Shown here piece by piece: positions 1 through 8,607 of a stretch of DNA of 15,348 nt. Within the stretch, counting starts at the first letter, position 1. Every line of letters starts with the position of its first letter. Source of the stretch: Coemansia sp. RSA 922 (Eukaryota > Kickxellomycota > Kickxellomycetes > Kickxellales > Kickxellaceae); NCBI GenBank assembly GCA_027577415.1, contig JANBQS010000563.1, positions 1 through 15,348 of the forward strand, in the 5' to 3' direction. The notes beneath the pieces are model-generated. The model was not told the DNA's origin. It ran no database searches and saw nothing but the letters and a program-made list of their open reading frames with translations. The translations under genes were made by a program, and so were the position numbers.

Positions 1-1
1 G

Positions 2-61
2 CCGTACGCCACACAGAAAGACAGTGTAGAAACCACATTTACTTTGCCATCTACAGAATAA
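2..61 (+). CDS. Possible 3' end of a neighbouring gene (partial)
   Basis: Frame 2 is open from the left edge and ends in TAA at 59-61. It encodes a 19-residue tail that ends TLPSTE. An AATAAA hexamer at 57-62 overlaps the stop. If real, this gene would converge on the coiled-coil gene with only 10 bases between the two stop codons. The stretch is too short to identify, and frame 1 is also open here, so this is a weak call. Confidence 0.2.
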   Translation, partial: PYATQKDSVETTFTLPSTE

Positions 62-71
62 ACACTCCATA

Positions 72-1690
72 CTAGTCCTCAATGCCCAGCTCGTCCTTTT
101 GCTCCACACTCGACATGTTGCTGATAGCCGATGCTGACATGGCAAGCCGCTTTTGAATGTCAAATTGCAGGCGGTGTCTGCGCGCCTCCCAGTAGTTGCC
201 CCAGCCCACGCCGACATGTGCAGAGGACGACAGAATTGTACTCAGCCCACCAGCCGCTGCCCTCGTCGGCGACGTTGGCGCTGCTATGCGAGAGAAGCTG
301 CTGACGCGCTGCCGCGGCCGCGACCTGGACCGGCTGCCACTGGCGCTGGGGGCTCCAGCCACCGAGGCAGCCTTGCGCAGTAACGCCGACGATGGGAACT
401 CATCGATGCTTTCCAGTCCCTCGTTGTGCATCATGTTGTCGTTGGCAAATATATCGCCCAGAACCTCGCCTCGCAGCGGTGGAGCTGCGCCCAAGCCCGA
501 GTCGCGCTTGCCAGCAGCCACGCCCTTGTGATGTGCCAAAGCGGTGGGTGATGCAAGCGAGCCCAAATAATGGTCGTTGTCATCGCCGACCTGCGTCGCA
601 ATGCTCTCTATGGGCAAAGCAGCGGCGCGAGGCGTTCGGCGCTCGGTGTTTGGCGCGGAACTGGCAGGCGTGAGCAAGTTCTCGCCGGCTCTAGAGTTTC
701 GCAACGACACTGGAGTATGCAGCTCATAGGCGCGAGAGCTGGGCGTCTGCGGCAATGCCACCTGCGACTCGAGTACTGCGTGGCTGTCTCCCAGGATGCG
801 AATGGCCTGCTCGTGTTCGTTGAGCATGGTGTTGTACTCCTGAATCACGCTCTGCAATGAATCCTGGAGCTCTCGCTGGTGCGATGCCACCCAGTCCATC
901 TGCGCCTGGAACTCGCGCTGCGAGGACTCGGCGCTGCTGGCACGACAGTCCAAGTCTGACAGTGCTCGCGATGTTTCCGTGGCGTGCGTGCGACGTCGGG
1001 ACTCGCATTTTGTCACGCTCTCAGACAGCTCGCTCAAGCGCAGCCCTTGGCTAGAAATAGCTCCCTGCGCGTCAGCTACACGAGACAAAAAACAAAACAA
1101 AACAAAAAATAGTTAGTACCTACCTTTTACAGTGCAGCTTAAAAGACCTGCTTAGTAAACGTACCTAGTGCGCGCTGGATAGCAGAAAACTCGCCTGCCC
1201 ATTTGCGCACCGACGCGACCGAGTCCAGCGCATGGGCTTGCTCGTCAACCTCGTCGCGCAGTTTAGCCATCGAGGCACCCAGCCCGTCAATACGCGAGTC
1301 CATAGCTACATGTCTATTTCTGTTGCTATCTGCTTTGGCCAGAAGGTCGTTGAGTGAGGCGCGTACTTGGTCGACGCGCAATGACTGGTCCTGCATCCAT
1401 CGACGGTCTCGCTCAACAAGATCCAGCCGCCGACGCAAGTCTTCTTGCTCCTGCGCAAGGTCATTTAGTTTGGTCGTTAGTGCCTGGTTCTGTGTCGCTA
1501 GGTCTATGCCTATCCGAGCAGCGCTTTGGAGTCGTGTCGTCGTGTCTCGTAGTTGTGCACGCAGGTCATCGACGCTGTCAATAGAGTCGATGGCTAATGT
1601 AGATAAAAGAGACGAACAGTTAGTGTCGTGCAAATAAAGAAAATGAGAATGAATATGGAAAAACTTACTTGAAATGTAAGAGTCGTCCAT
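72..1690 (-). CDS. Coiled-coil protein with a CC1-box-like N-terminus (three exons)
   Basis: I assemble three exons: 1690-1669, 1593-1165 and 1075-72. The introns are 1668-1594 (75 nt, GTAAGT...TAG) and 1164-1076 (89 nt, GTACGT...TAG with a TACTAAC branch site). The phases match and give 484 residues. The start at 1690 is inferred from the in-frame splice of its 22-nt first exon. Residues about 15-255 are rich in charged residues and leucine in a heptad-like pattern, so a long coiled coil is likely. At residues 32-36 there is AARIG, followed by L39 and N43, which resembles the CC1 box (AAxxG) of dynein adaptors such as BICD, Spindly, TRAK and HAP1. After residue 255 the chain is S/P/A-rich with several TP/SP sites, a basic SR stretch at 398-407, and a distinct aromatic-basic segment at 442-461 beginning WGNYWEARR. 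I cannot assign a family with certainty. An adaptor role is inference; the gene structure is well supported. Confidence 0.82.
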
Positions 1691-2043
1691 TAGTATAAAA
1701 AAAAGTGATATTTAAAAGTCCGAGTGAAAAAAGTCGATAAAGTTATTTCGTCAACAAACTCCTCCTGAGTGACGAGGCCAAGAAAAAAAGTGCCATGTTT
1801 GAAACACAAAGTGCTAATTATTGCGATTAATTTATCAAGAAATTGCTTCACGTCACAAGTGGGCGGATTAACAGGCGTTGGCATCGTCATAGAGAATCGA
1901 TAAACTCTTTGCTGTCTTTTTCAGATAATGTATAGAAAGCCTGGATCGGTGCACTTGTATCCATTTCCACATACACAGGAAATAACTTTGTGGACCACCT
2001 TATAAACAACAGGGATCAGCACTCTTGTATCCGACATGTGCGC

Positions 2044-2071
2044 TATCCACACAAAGTCACCTGTGTGGATA
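2044..2071. repeat. Perfect 10-bp inverted repeat with 8-bp spacer
   Basis: The arms TATCCACACA (2044-2053) and TGTGTGGATA (2062-2071) are exact reverse complements around the spacer AAGTCACC. It lies in the divergent intergenic region and could be a site for a dimeric transcription factor. No function is shown by the sequence itself. Confidence 0.6.
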
Positions 2072-2307
2072 CTGCTGAAGATTGAAATGGCACCTCTAAA
2101 CCAGAGCTTCTTAAGGATATGTGTGATCTTGATAAGAGAACATGCATGACAAAGCAGTCGTTTATAATGACCGACGATTTCCAGCAAAGGCACGTCAGGC
2201 TTAGCGTCAGCTCTGCTCGAGGGCGGAAAAGGCTTTGGGGCCTATGATTGTTGCGCGTAGGACGATCTTAAAGACGGGTCTAGTTGGAGCATTGCGGAAC
2301 ACAGGCC

Positions 2308-2348
2308 CGGAATAATGCGCTGCATCTGGACCCGGGAACGGAATAATG
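2308..2348 (+). repeat. Two direct copies of CGGAATAATG, 31 bp apart
   Basis: Exact 10-bp copies start at 2308 and 2339. The spacing is close to three helical turns, so both would face the same side of the DNA. They lie about 340-380 bp before the WDR44-like start codon. A promoter role is inferred. Confidence 0.5.
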
Positions 2349-2356
2349 GATTGACG

Positions 2357-2366
2357 GCTCCGGAGC
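2357..2366. promoter_or_regulatory. Perfect 10-bp palindrome GCTCCGGAGC
   Basis: The site is self-complementary and carries a central CCGG, that is, everted CGG half-sites. Fungal Zn2Cys6 regulators commonly bind CGG triplets, so this may be an operator. Only the palindrome is seen; the binding protein is a guess. Confidence 0.35.
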
Positions 2367-2593
2367 GGTCGCCGTTTGTAAAAATAGCTCAGGACAAACG
2401 GAGATTGCTCGGTAAAAGGTATGTGTTTTGGTGATCTCGGGTGTAGCTCGCGGTTGTCCGTTTGCAAAATATTCTATCCGGTTAAAAATGTCGAAAAACG
2501 ACTTTCTACAGCCTTGTCTTGGCTTAAAGTCCTTCCTCACACGAGCGTCGTGCATGCCTTTTTTCTTCTTCTTTTCCCTCTTTTTTTCGCTTT

Positions 2594-2660
2594 GTAATAT
2601 TTATTATTGTTAATTCAACAACACCTTTTTTTTCTATTTTTATTTTTCCTGCTAATTCAG
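2594..2660 (+). other. Possible 5' UTR intron of the WDR44-like gene
   Basis: Just before the start codon there is a branch-like GCTAAT and a CAG acceptor (AG at 2659-2660), preceded by a long pyrimidine tract, which looks like an intron end. The nearest donor is GTAATA at 2594, giving 67 nt. A better donor, GTATGT at 2419, would give 242 nt, longer than the other introns here. Neither splice adds an in-frame upstream ATG, so the coding start at 2685 does not change. Confidence 0.4.
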
Positions 2661-2684
2661 GGTGGCCAAGCCAGGGCATATAAT

Positions 2685-5600
2685 ATGGCCTCTACTAAAA
2701 ACAAGGCAACTGGTACCAGCGCCAACGCCGGCGGTAAGAGCAATGGAGCGGGCTCATTGGAAGTGGTGACGAGTAGGAGCGGCACGCATACAAGCGATGG
2801 GTCTGGGTCTTCGCGACTACACCTGCGTGATGGCAGCCACCCAGTCACACGCACCCCATCTGCAGTGGAGTTTCCCGGGGCGTTCACTACACATCCGCGG
2901 CGACTGGACAAGACACAGCAAGACTCAGTAGACCGGATCTCTATAGTGCCACACGTAATGAAGAACAGAGTCACTGAGGCCGTGGGGGGCGGGCTGGCCA
3001 ACGTCGTGGGCGGCGTATACAACATAGTCAACTACGTCAATCCACTGGGCAGCGCGCGCGACAGCAAGGCGCCGACGCCCGCCAAAAGCGACGACGACTC
3101 GAGCAGCAGCAATGCGCGGCTGAGTCCAATTGGCGGCACTGAGCTTGGAGCGCAGAGCGACTTGCCGCAGACGCCAGACTCGCTGTTGGCTGGGCCGATG
3201 GTTCTACAGGTGCCGTCAGCGGGGACGTCGGTAGCAGCAGACCTGGACGAGCACTGCTTGGCTGACGCCAACGCTGACAATCCCGAGAGCAACCGCCCAC
3301 CAACACCAACAAAGACAATGTTCAGCCGCATGTTGCGCTTCCCTGCCGGCGGCGATGGGGACAGCAGTGCTGCCGGGGGCATTGACAATGGCGCTGGGGG
3401 CGGTGATGGCCAGGCGGGTGGAGCCAGGGGCGACCCAGTATCGCGCAACGTCGCTCAGCGCACAGGGCTGCAGTTCAGGCCGGGCGCTGAGGAGCGGAGG
3501 CGGTACATGCGCCGCATGAGCAAAGCGCCGCAGCTGAACGCACCGGTGACAGACGCAGCAGGCGTGCGGCGGCGATCGGCGAGCGCTGACGTGGCGGAAG
3601 TTTCGTCGTCAGGGTCATCGTCTGAGGCAACCGATGACGAGGATGGTGGCGAGGCTGTTGATGCGGCTGAGGGATACCAGGCAGCAGCGGCCAGCCAGCG
3701 CAAAGACTCAAAGACACACGCAGTCGATGCATGGCGCTTCATTGCGCCTCGCACTAAGCGCGTCAAGCGCCGCGTGCTGTGGCGTGTGTTCCTGGCTCAG
3801 GAGATATCGCCAGCAATCTACGACGAGGCGTCATCTGCGAGTCCGGCTGGAAAGCAGGCAGCAGGCAGCGTGCGCAGAGGCATTAATGCCGGCCCAGCAA
3901 AGGGTCCGGGCTCGGCCGTGTGGGCGATGGAATTCAGCGTGTGTGGCAGGTACTTGGCGGCTGGCGGGCAGGACGGCGTTGTAAGAATATGGCGTATTCG
4001 CGCCTACGCCCGCGAGCAGGCCAATGCTGCCACGTCGACGCTTGCCGCTGCTGCGTTGCCGCCAACCATGCAGCAGCAGCAACAGCAGCCCTTGAGTGCT
4101 GGGTCAGAGAACGCGCCATTTGCAAATTCGGCTCCTATTGCCAAAGGTGGAGCTGGAGGATCCAAGCACACGCGGTCGTTCTCAGTTGGGCAGCCTGCGC
4201 TCGCACACATGTCGGACCAGCCAGCAGCTGCGTCGTCCGGCGATGTGAGTCAGAACCTGAGCCAAACACAGAGCCTGCACCCGATGCACGCTTACGAGCT
4301 GCTGGAGCCGGTGCCATTCAGATCATACGTGGGGCACTCGGCTGATGTTCTGTCGCTGTCATGGTCCAAGAACGGCTTCCTGTTATCGGCGTCGGCCGAC
4401 CGCACCGTGCGACTATGGCACCCGCACAGGCCAGAGTGTCTGTGCACGTTCCGCCACCGCGACATTGTGACGTCGGTGGCATTCAGTCCCCGCGACGACC
4501 GGCTGTTCATCTCAGGGTCGCTTGACTGTCGCCTGAGGCTGTGGGACATTCCGGCGCGCGGCGTGCGTCATTGGACGAAACTCCCCGACGCGCAGATGGT
4601 CACAGCGGTGGCATTCACCAGCCCCCGCGCCGACCGCATTGTGGCGGGCACGTACCGCGGCATGTGCGTGTTTTACTCCACAGATGGTCTGGCGGTCCAG
4701 GGCCGCATGCACGCGCGATCGTCGCGGGGAAGGAACGCCCATGGCAGCAAGATCACGGGATTCGCATCGGCCTGCGCTTCTCCCACGTTGCCTGATCGTC
4801 TGCTGGTGTCGTCGAACGACTCGCGCCTGCGCATGTTTTTGCCTGCTGCGCGACAGCTCGAGCGCAAGTACAAGGGCCACGCCAATGCGTCTAGCCAGTC
4901 CTATGCGCGCCTTAGCTCTGATGCGAGGTACATTATTTCGGGCTCGGAAGACCACAACGTCTACGTGTGGCCTGTCGCTCAGGACAACGCTGCCACTGTC
5001 GCTACGCATCCCAACGCTGACCGCGTCCAACGTCCAGCCCCTGCGCGCGGCGGCTCTGAGCGCAATCCACTGCTGCAGGCGCTGTTTGGCCGTGGTAGTC
5101 GCGGCTCTAATGCGGCTGCGGCTCCTGTTGCCACCGCTCCTGTTGCGACGAATGATGCGGAGGAGTGGGAGAGCCTCGACGGCAAGGTGGAAGAAAAGTC
5201 TATCTACGAGTACTTTCCTGCTCACGATGCCGCTGTGTCGCAGGCGCTGTTTGCTCCTGCCGCCACGCTGCAGTACCTGGCTGACCACGACGACCCCATT
5301 CTCTCTCGGCCCAAGCTGCGTCGCTCGGGACCTGCCGGAGACGTCGAAAACCAGCTGCCGCCCACTGCACACGGCACCTTTGCCGAGCCAGTCTCTGACA
5401 TTGGCGACGTGTCTGCGGATACCACTGTCGAGGATATGACGGCTATCATCGTCTCTGCAGACACTAGTGGCAACATCCGCGTGTTCCGCAAGGACATTAA
5501 TGTGCCAGCCAAAGCCAAGCGCTCTAATCTGTCGGCTATTCCGTCGTGCTCCAAATCGAGCACTGCGCTGTCGATGGGCCGCGCGTCTGCTATCTCTAGT

Positions 5601-6131
5601 ATCAACCAAGGGTCCACTAGTGACCTGGTCAGCTACTCCATGTCAAGCGCACCCTCGTCGTTGCCTACCACCACCGCCAGTGCTCGTCGCAACACGCTTG
5701 ACTTGCAGAGCCGCCCGCAAAGCAGCGCTGCTCGCTCGTTGCAGCGTTCTAGTGCGGCCAATGTCGGCGCATCGCCAGCCTCGCCAATGCCGCCTGTTCC
5801 TCAGCGTCCTGCTACTCAGCGTCTGATGCAGGCTCAGCTCCCCATATCATCTTCGAATAACCAGCGGCCACCGCCTATCACGACATCGCAGTCGTTCTGG
5901 GTCCGCTTGAGCCGTCGTATGACGCATGCCCGAAACACCTCAGTGTCGGCTCCAGTGATCCACCCGCCTGTGCCCAGCGACGATGGCGACGCTTGTCAGT
6001 TCTGCGGGCACACTCGCATGATCCAGTTTGCTGTCGCCACTGCCTCTGCTGACCCAGCCTCGCCGCATACTCCGCCAAGCCTGTCTGTGTGTGAGAACTG
6101 CCGTCGTGTGAAGGACTTGCCAGCCACGTGA
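2685..6131 (+). CDS. WD40-repeat protein, WDR44 / YMR102C-DGR2 type
   Basis: This single-exon gene encodes 1148 residues. I chose the ATG at 2685 because the in-frame extension upstream has no ATG and reads as T-rich leader. Residues 1-350 are low-complexity and probably disordered, with a G/V/N-rich patch near 105-125. A basic KRVKRR stretch and LAQEI (370-374) lead into the first WD repeat (about 410-438), as in WDR44-like proteins. A 100-residue insert with a Q6 run near 462 separates repeats 1 and 2. Further repeats follow at about 545-577 (RLW), 589-619 (RLWDI), 628-663, 686-768 and around 922-942. The C-terminus has C1104/C1107 and C1136/C1139, a zinc-ribbon-like pair. Human WDR44 binds Rab11 and acts in endosome recycling; yeast DGR2 is linked to 2-deoxyglucose resistance. 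The family call is firm, but the exact role in this organism is not shown. Confidence 0.9.
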   Translation: MASTKNKATGTSANAGGKSNGAGSLEVVTSRSGTHTSDGSGSSRLHLRDGSHPVTRTPSAVEFPGAFTTHPRRLDKTQQDSVDRISIVPHVMKNRVTEAVGGGLANVVGGVYNIVNYVNPLGSARDSKAPTPAKSDDDSSSSNARLSPIGGTELGAQSDLPQTPDSLLAGPMVLQVPSAGTSVAADLDEHCLADANADNPESNRPPTPTKTMFSRMLRFPAGGDGDSSAAGGIDNGAGGGDGQAGGARGDPVSRNVAQRTGLQFRPGAEERRRYMRRMSKAPQLNAPVTDAAGVRRRSASADVAEVSSSGSSSEATDDEDGGEAVDAAEGYQAAAASQRKDSKTHAVDAWRFIAPRTKRVKRRVLWRVFLAQEISPAIYDEASSASPAGKQAAGSVRRGINAGPAKGPGSAVWAMEFSVCGRYLAAGGQDGVVRIWRIRAYAREQANAATSTLAAAALPPTMQQQQQQPLSAGSENAPFANSAPIAKGGAGGSKHTRSFSVGQPALAHMSDQPAAASSGDVSQNLSQTQSLHPMHAYELLEPVPFRSYVGHSADVLSLSWSKNGFLLSASADRTVRLWHPHRPECLCTFRHRDIVTSVAFSPRDDRLFISGSLDCRLRLWDIPARGVRHWTKLPDAQMVTAVAFTSPRADRIVAGTYRGMCVFYSTDGLAVQGRMHARSSRGRNAHGSKITGFASACASPTLPDRLLVSSNDSRLRMFLPAARQLERKYKGHANASSQSYARLSSDARYIISGSEDHNVYVWPVAQDNAATVATHPNADRVQRPAPARGGSERNPLLQALFGRGSRGSNAAAAPVATAPVATNDAEEWESLDGKVEEKSIYEYFPAHDAAVSQALFAPAATLQYLADHDDPILSRPKLRRSGPAGDVENQLPPTAHGTFAEPVSDIGDVSADTTVEDMTAIIVSADTSGNIRVFRKDINVPAKAKRSNLSAIPSCSKSSTALSMGRASAISSINQGSTSDLVSYSMSSAPSSLPTTTASARRNTLDLQSRPQSSAARSLQRSSAANVGASPASPMPPVPQRPATQRLMQAQLPISSSNNQRPPPITTSQSFWVRLSRRMTHARNTSVSAPVIHPPVPSDDGDACQFCGHTRMIQFAVATASADPASPHTPPSLSVCENCRRVKDLPAT

Positions 6132-6261
6132 TTCAGTGATCTCCATCTCCAAGCCTAATTTTTTTGACTGTTTTGCTGTCATCATCTCCCCTTCGCTACT
6201 ATTTTTTTTATTTTTTCATTTTGTACTTGCTAATTTTTTAAACTTTATTTAATTCGACTCT

Positions 6262-8607
6262 ATGGAAAAGGCCGTCTTTAAAGCTACGCGCAAGGACGCT
6301 GTGCACCCCAAGCAGAAACATGTCGACAGTACGTTACTGGAATCTGTTTTCTTTTGGCGCTCAGTCAATTACCACTCTCTTGTATCTGCCTCAGCCAGCT
6401 AATTTTGCCTATCAAACTCTTTTATCTTTGGAATGTAGCACTCATTCAGATGACCCTTTCTGGCGTCTCCATGGAGGAGTTGTTTATGCTTATCCAGGAC
6501 AGGTTCTCAGAAGCCAATTGGGTGGTACGTATTTATTATTAAGCCCTCCCCCTTCCTACCACCTGGTACATGCAGCAAACAAACAAAACAAACAGGCTAA
6601 GTACTTGCGTGACTTTTTATTATATACTTGCTATAGGTCTCGTTTAAGGCGCTGATTCTGGTCCATATACTGATGCACGAGAGCAATGGCCCGACTATCT
6701 ACGACTACTTGATCCACCACTCGAATGCCTTGGACATGACGCGCTTCCGCGACCGCCACGGCACGAAGGGTGTGTCAGAGTTTGAGCAGAGCAAAAACGT
6801 GCGCACATACGCGTCCTACCTCAACGACAAAGTTTTGGCCTTCAAGGCCATTCGCATCGACCACGTAACACAAAAGAACCCTGCTGGCTCGCAGATCTAC
6901 CAAAAGGCGCCGTCGGACATCAAATTCATGCTGCTCGAGGTGTCGACTATACAAAAGCAGCTGCACTCGGTGCTGAAGAACCGCTTCGAGTCTGATACGC
7001 TGGACAACGAGACGACCTTTTCGGCCTTCCGCTACTGTCTCCGCGACATGCTGAAGCTGTTCCAGGTCATGAACCTCGGCGTTATGAAGATGCTCAAGGT
7101 CTACTTTGAGATGCGTGAAGACGATATGCGCCGCGCCCTGGATCTCTATAAACGCTTCGTCAAGCTCACTGACCGCACAGACGAGTATCTAAAGGTCGCG
7201 CGTCAGTTTGAGAATATCTTTGGATTCTCCATTCCGAACTTGATCCACGCCCCGCTGTCCCTGTCAAAGGCCCTCGAAGAGTTTTTGGATATGCCTGTGG
7301 AGGAGCGTGCCGCTACTGTGAGCGAGATGAAGTCTGCACGGAGACCCGAAAAGGAATCACCGCCTGCCTCTGCGACAGCCAATAAGACTGGAACTGTTGG
7401 CGCGAGCGCTGCTAGAAATAAACCCAACTATGGACTCCGACTAAAGCCCGAGCTGCTGGCACTGACTGGTGACACTCCTCCGCCGCCGCCTAGCCCGACA
7501 ACAAAGGTCGCTGGTAAGACTAGTGTTGCTGGCGCTCCGGCGGCACAGGCGAGATCGGCGACTACAGCACCGCTAGCCGCTGCTAGCACTGCTGCTGTGG
7601 GCAAGAAGCCGGCGGCAAAGGCAGAGACGGACTTTATTGACTTTTTCTCGAGCATCGACGATGAGGTGACAGCGGCAGCAGACAACAGCCTGGGGGCTCC
7701 AAATACGGCGGCAGTAGCAGCGTTTGGGTACTCGATGCCAATGGATAACAGCAGTGGCTTTGTTAGTGAGCAGCAAGCTGTGGCTAACAATGCGATGATG
7801 GTCCAAGGCGGTGGCGGTGGCATGACTGACTTTGACGCCATGTTCCATGCGCTGAGCAATCCTTTTGCTGCTCAACATCAGCAACAGCAGCAGCAGCAGC
7901 AGCCCATTCAAGCGGGCATGATATCTTCGGCATCGCCATTCGCTGGCATGAGTACGAGCAATATCGGCAGCAGTAGCAATGTGTCATCGGCGGCATTGGG
8001 ACTACAGCAGCAACAGCCGTTTGGCGGGTTCCCGACGGCTGGCAATAACACTGCCACTACGGTATCGTCGTCGACTATGCAATTCACGTCGTTTGGAAAC
8101 ACTGCTGGGCTTACCAGCACGCCGTTCCAAACACAGCAGCAGTTGGGGAGCAGTAGCAGTGGATTCGGCAGCGGCGATGTCTCGGCAAATAATCCGTTCC
8201 GACAGTCCATGTATCCAGCGCAGCCTGATCTTATGATGCAGCAGGCGATGATGACAAACCAAATGTCACAGTTGAGTATGCAGCCGCAAGTGAGCCAGCC
8301 ACAGCAGCAGCAGCAGCAGTCTGCGTATAATCCGTTTGCTCAGCGACAAACAGTATACTTGGGATCGTTTCAGCAGCAACAGCAGCAGCCGCAATCGCTT
8401 GGATCAAATTCGCCGTTTGCTACGATGTCCGCCTCTGGTGGGGGACAGGCACCCGACCAATTCGCTGCATTCAACGCCTTTGGCAACAACAACGCTAACA
8501 ACAACGCTGGCACAATGGCCGCTCATCAACAACACCACCACCAGCAGCAGCAGACTGGAGCCGTCAACAACAACAACAACTTTGCCGACTTTAACTTTTT
8601 CCAATAA
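6262..8607 (+). CDS. AP180: AP180/CALM-type clathrin adaptor with ANTH domain (Yap1801/1802-like)
   Basis: I join three exons: 6262-6328, 6439-6524 and 6637-8607. The introns are 6329-6438 (110 nt) and 6525-6636 (112 nt), both with GTACGT donors and TAG acceptors. The product is 707 residues. Splicing restores the ANTH start: residues 16-20 read PKQKH, the PtdIns(4,5)P2-binding motif, followed by VDTLIQ. The second splice restores WVVSFKALILVH. The ANTH domain covers roughly residues 1-270. The tail is disordered and rich in Q, N, S and A. It has NPF motifs at 459, 570 and 616, which in this family bind EH-domain proteins such as Pan1/Ede1, an acidic DFIDFF patch at 383, CAG-rich polyQ runs near 464 and elsewhere, and an FADFNFF end. 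The protein should link plasma-membrane phosphoinositide to the clathrin coat and cargo (v-SNARE) sorting in endocytosis. No canonical clathrin box is obvious. The family is certain; the yeast-style orthology is approximate. Confidence 0.93.

Larger units (their letters stand above)
1691..2684. promoter_or_regulatory. Divergent intergenic region shared by the coiled-coil and WDR44-like genes
   Basis: About 1 kb separates the two start codons, and I see no convincing gene in it. Minus-strand open stretches at 1921-2240, 2207-2467 and 2280-2555 overlap in different frames, show no recognisable domain, and the first lacks an ATG at its 5' end. The region holds several short repeats and palindromes, listed separately: an inverted repeat at 2044-2071, a repeated CGGAATAATG at 2308 and 2339, three CCGTTTG elements between 2372 and 2464, and a palindrome at 2357-2366. 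The last 110 bases before the WDR44-like start are strongly T-rich. The likeliest role is a bidirectional promoter plus both 5' UTRs, which is inferred from position. Confidence 0.6.

Noticed and set aside
1203..1637. Plus-strand ORF rich in S and R over the coiled-coil gene
   Set aside because: Shadow of the coding exon and it crosses the well-supported intron at 1594-1668.
1848..1855. CRE/ATF-like octamer TCACGTCA
   Set aside because: A single 8-bp match to a variant site is expected by chance at this scale.
1690..1890. Minus-strand ORF directly abutting the coiled-coil start
   Set aside because: Its stop overlaps the ATG region and the sequence is AT-rich leader; it could be a uORF but has no domain.
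1921..2240. Minus-strand open frame with protein-like composition (ends FLYII)
   Set aside because: No ATG at its 5' end, no family recognised, overlapped by competing frames and by regulatory-looking repeats. A decayed gene or an exon of an unknown gene cannot be ruled out.
2607..2684. Upstream extension of the WDR44-like ORF
   Set aside because: It opens with TTG, not ATG, and reads as a T-rich leader with an acceptor-like site.
4512..5609. Long minus-strand ORF (365 codons) inside the WDR44-like gene
   Set aside because: It is antisense to conserved WD repeats, is rich in R, A and H as GC-rich shadow frames are, and shows no domain.
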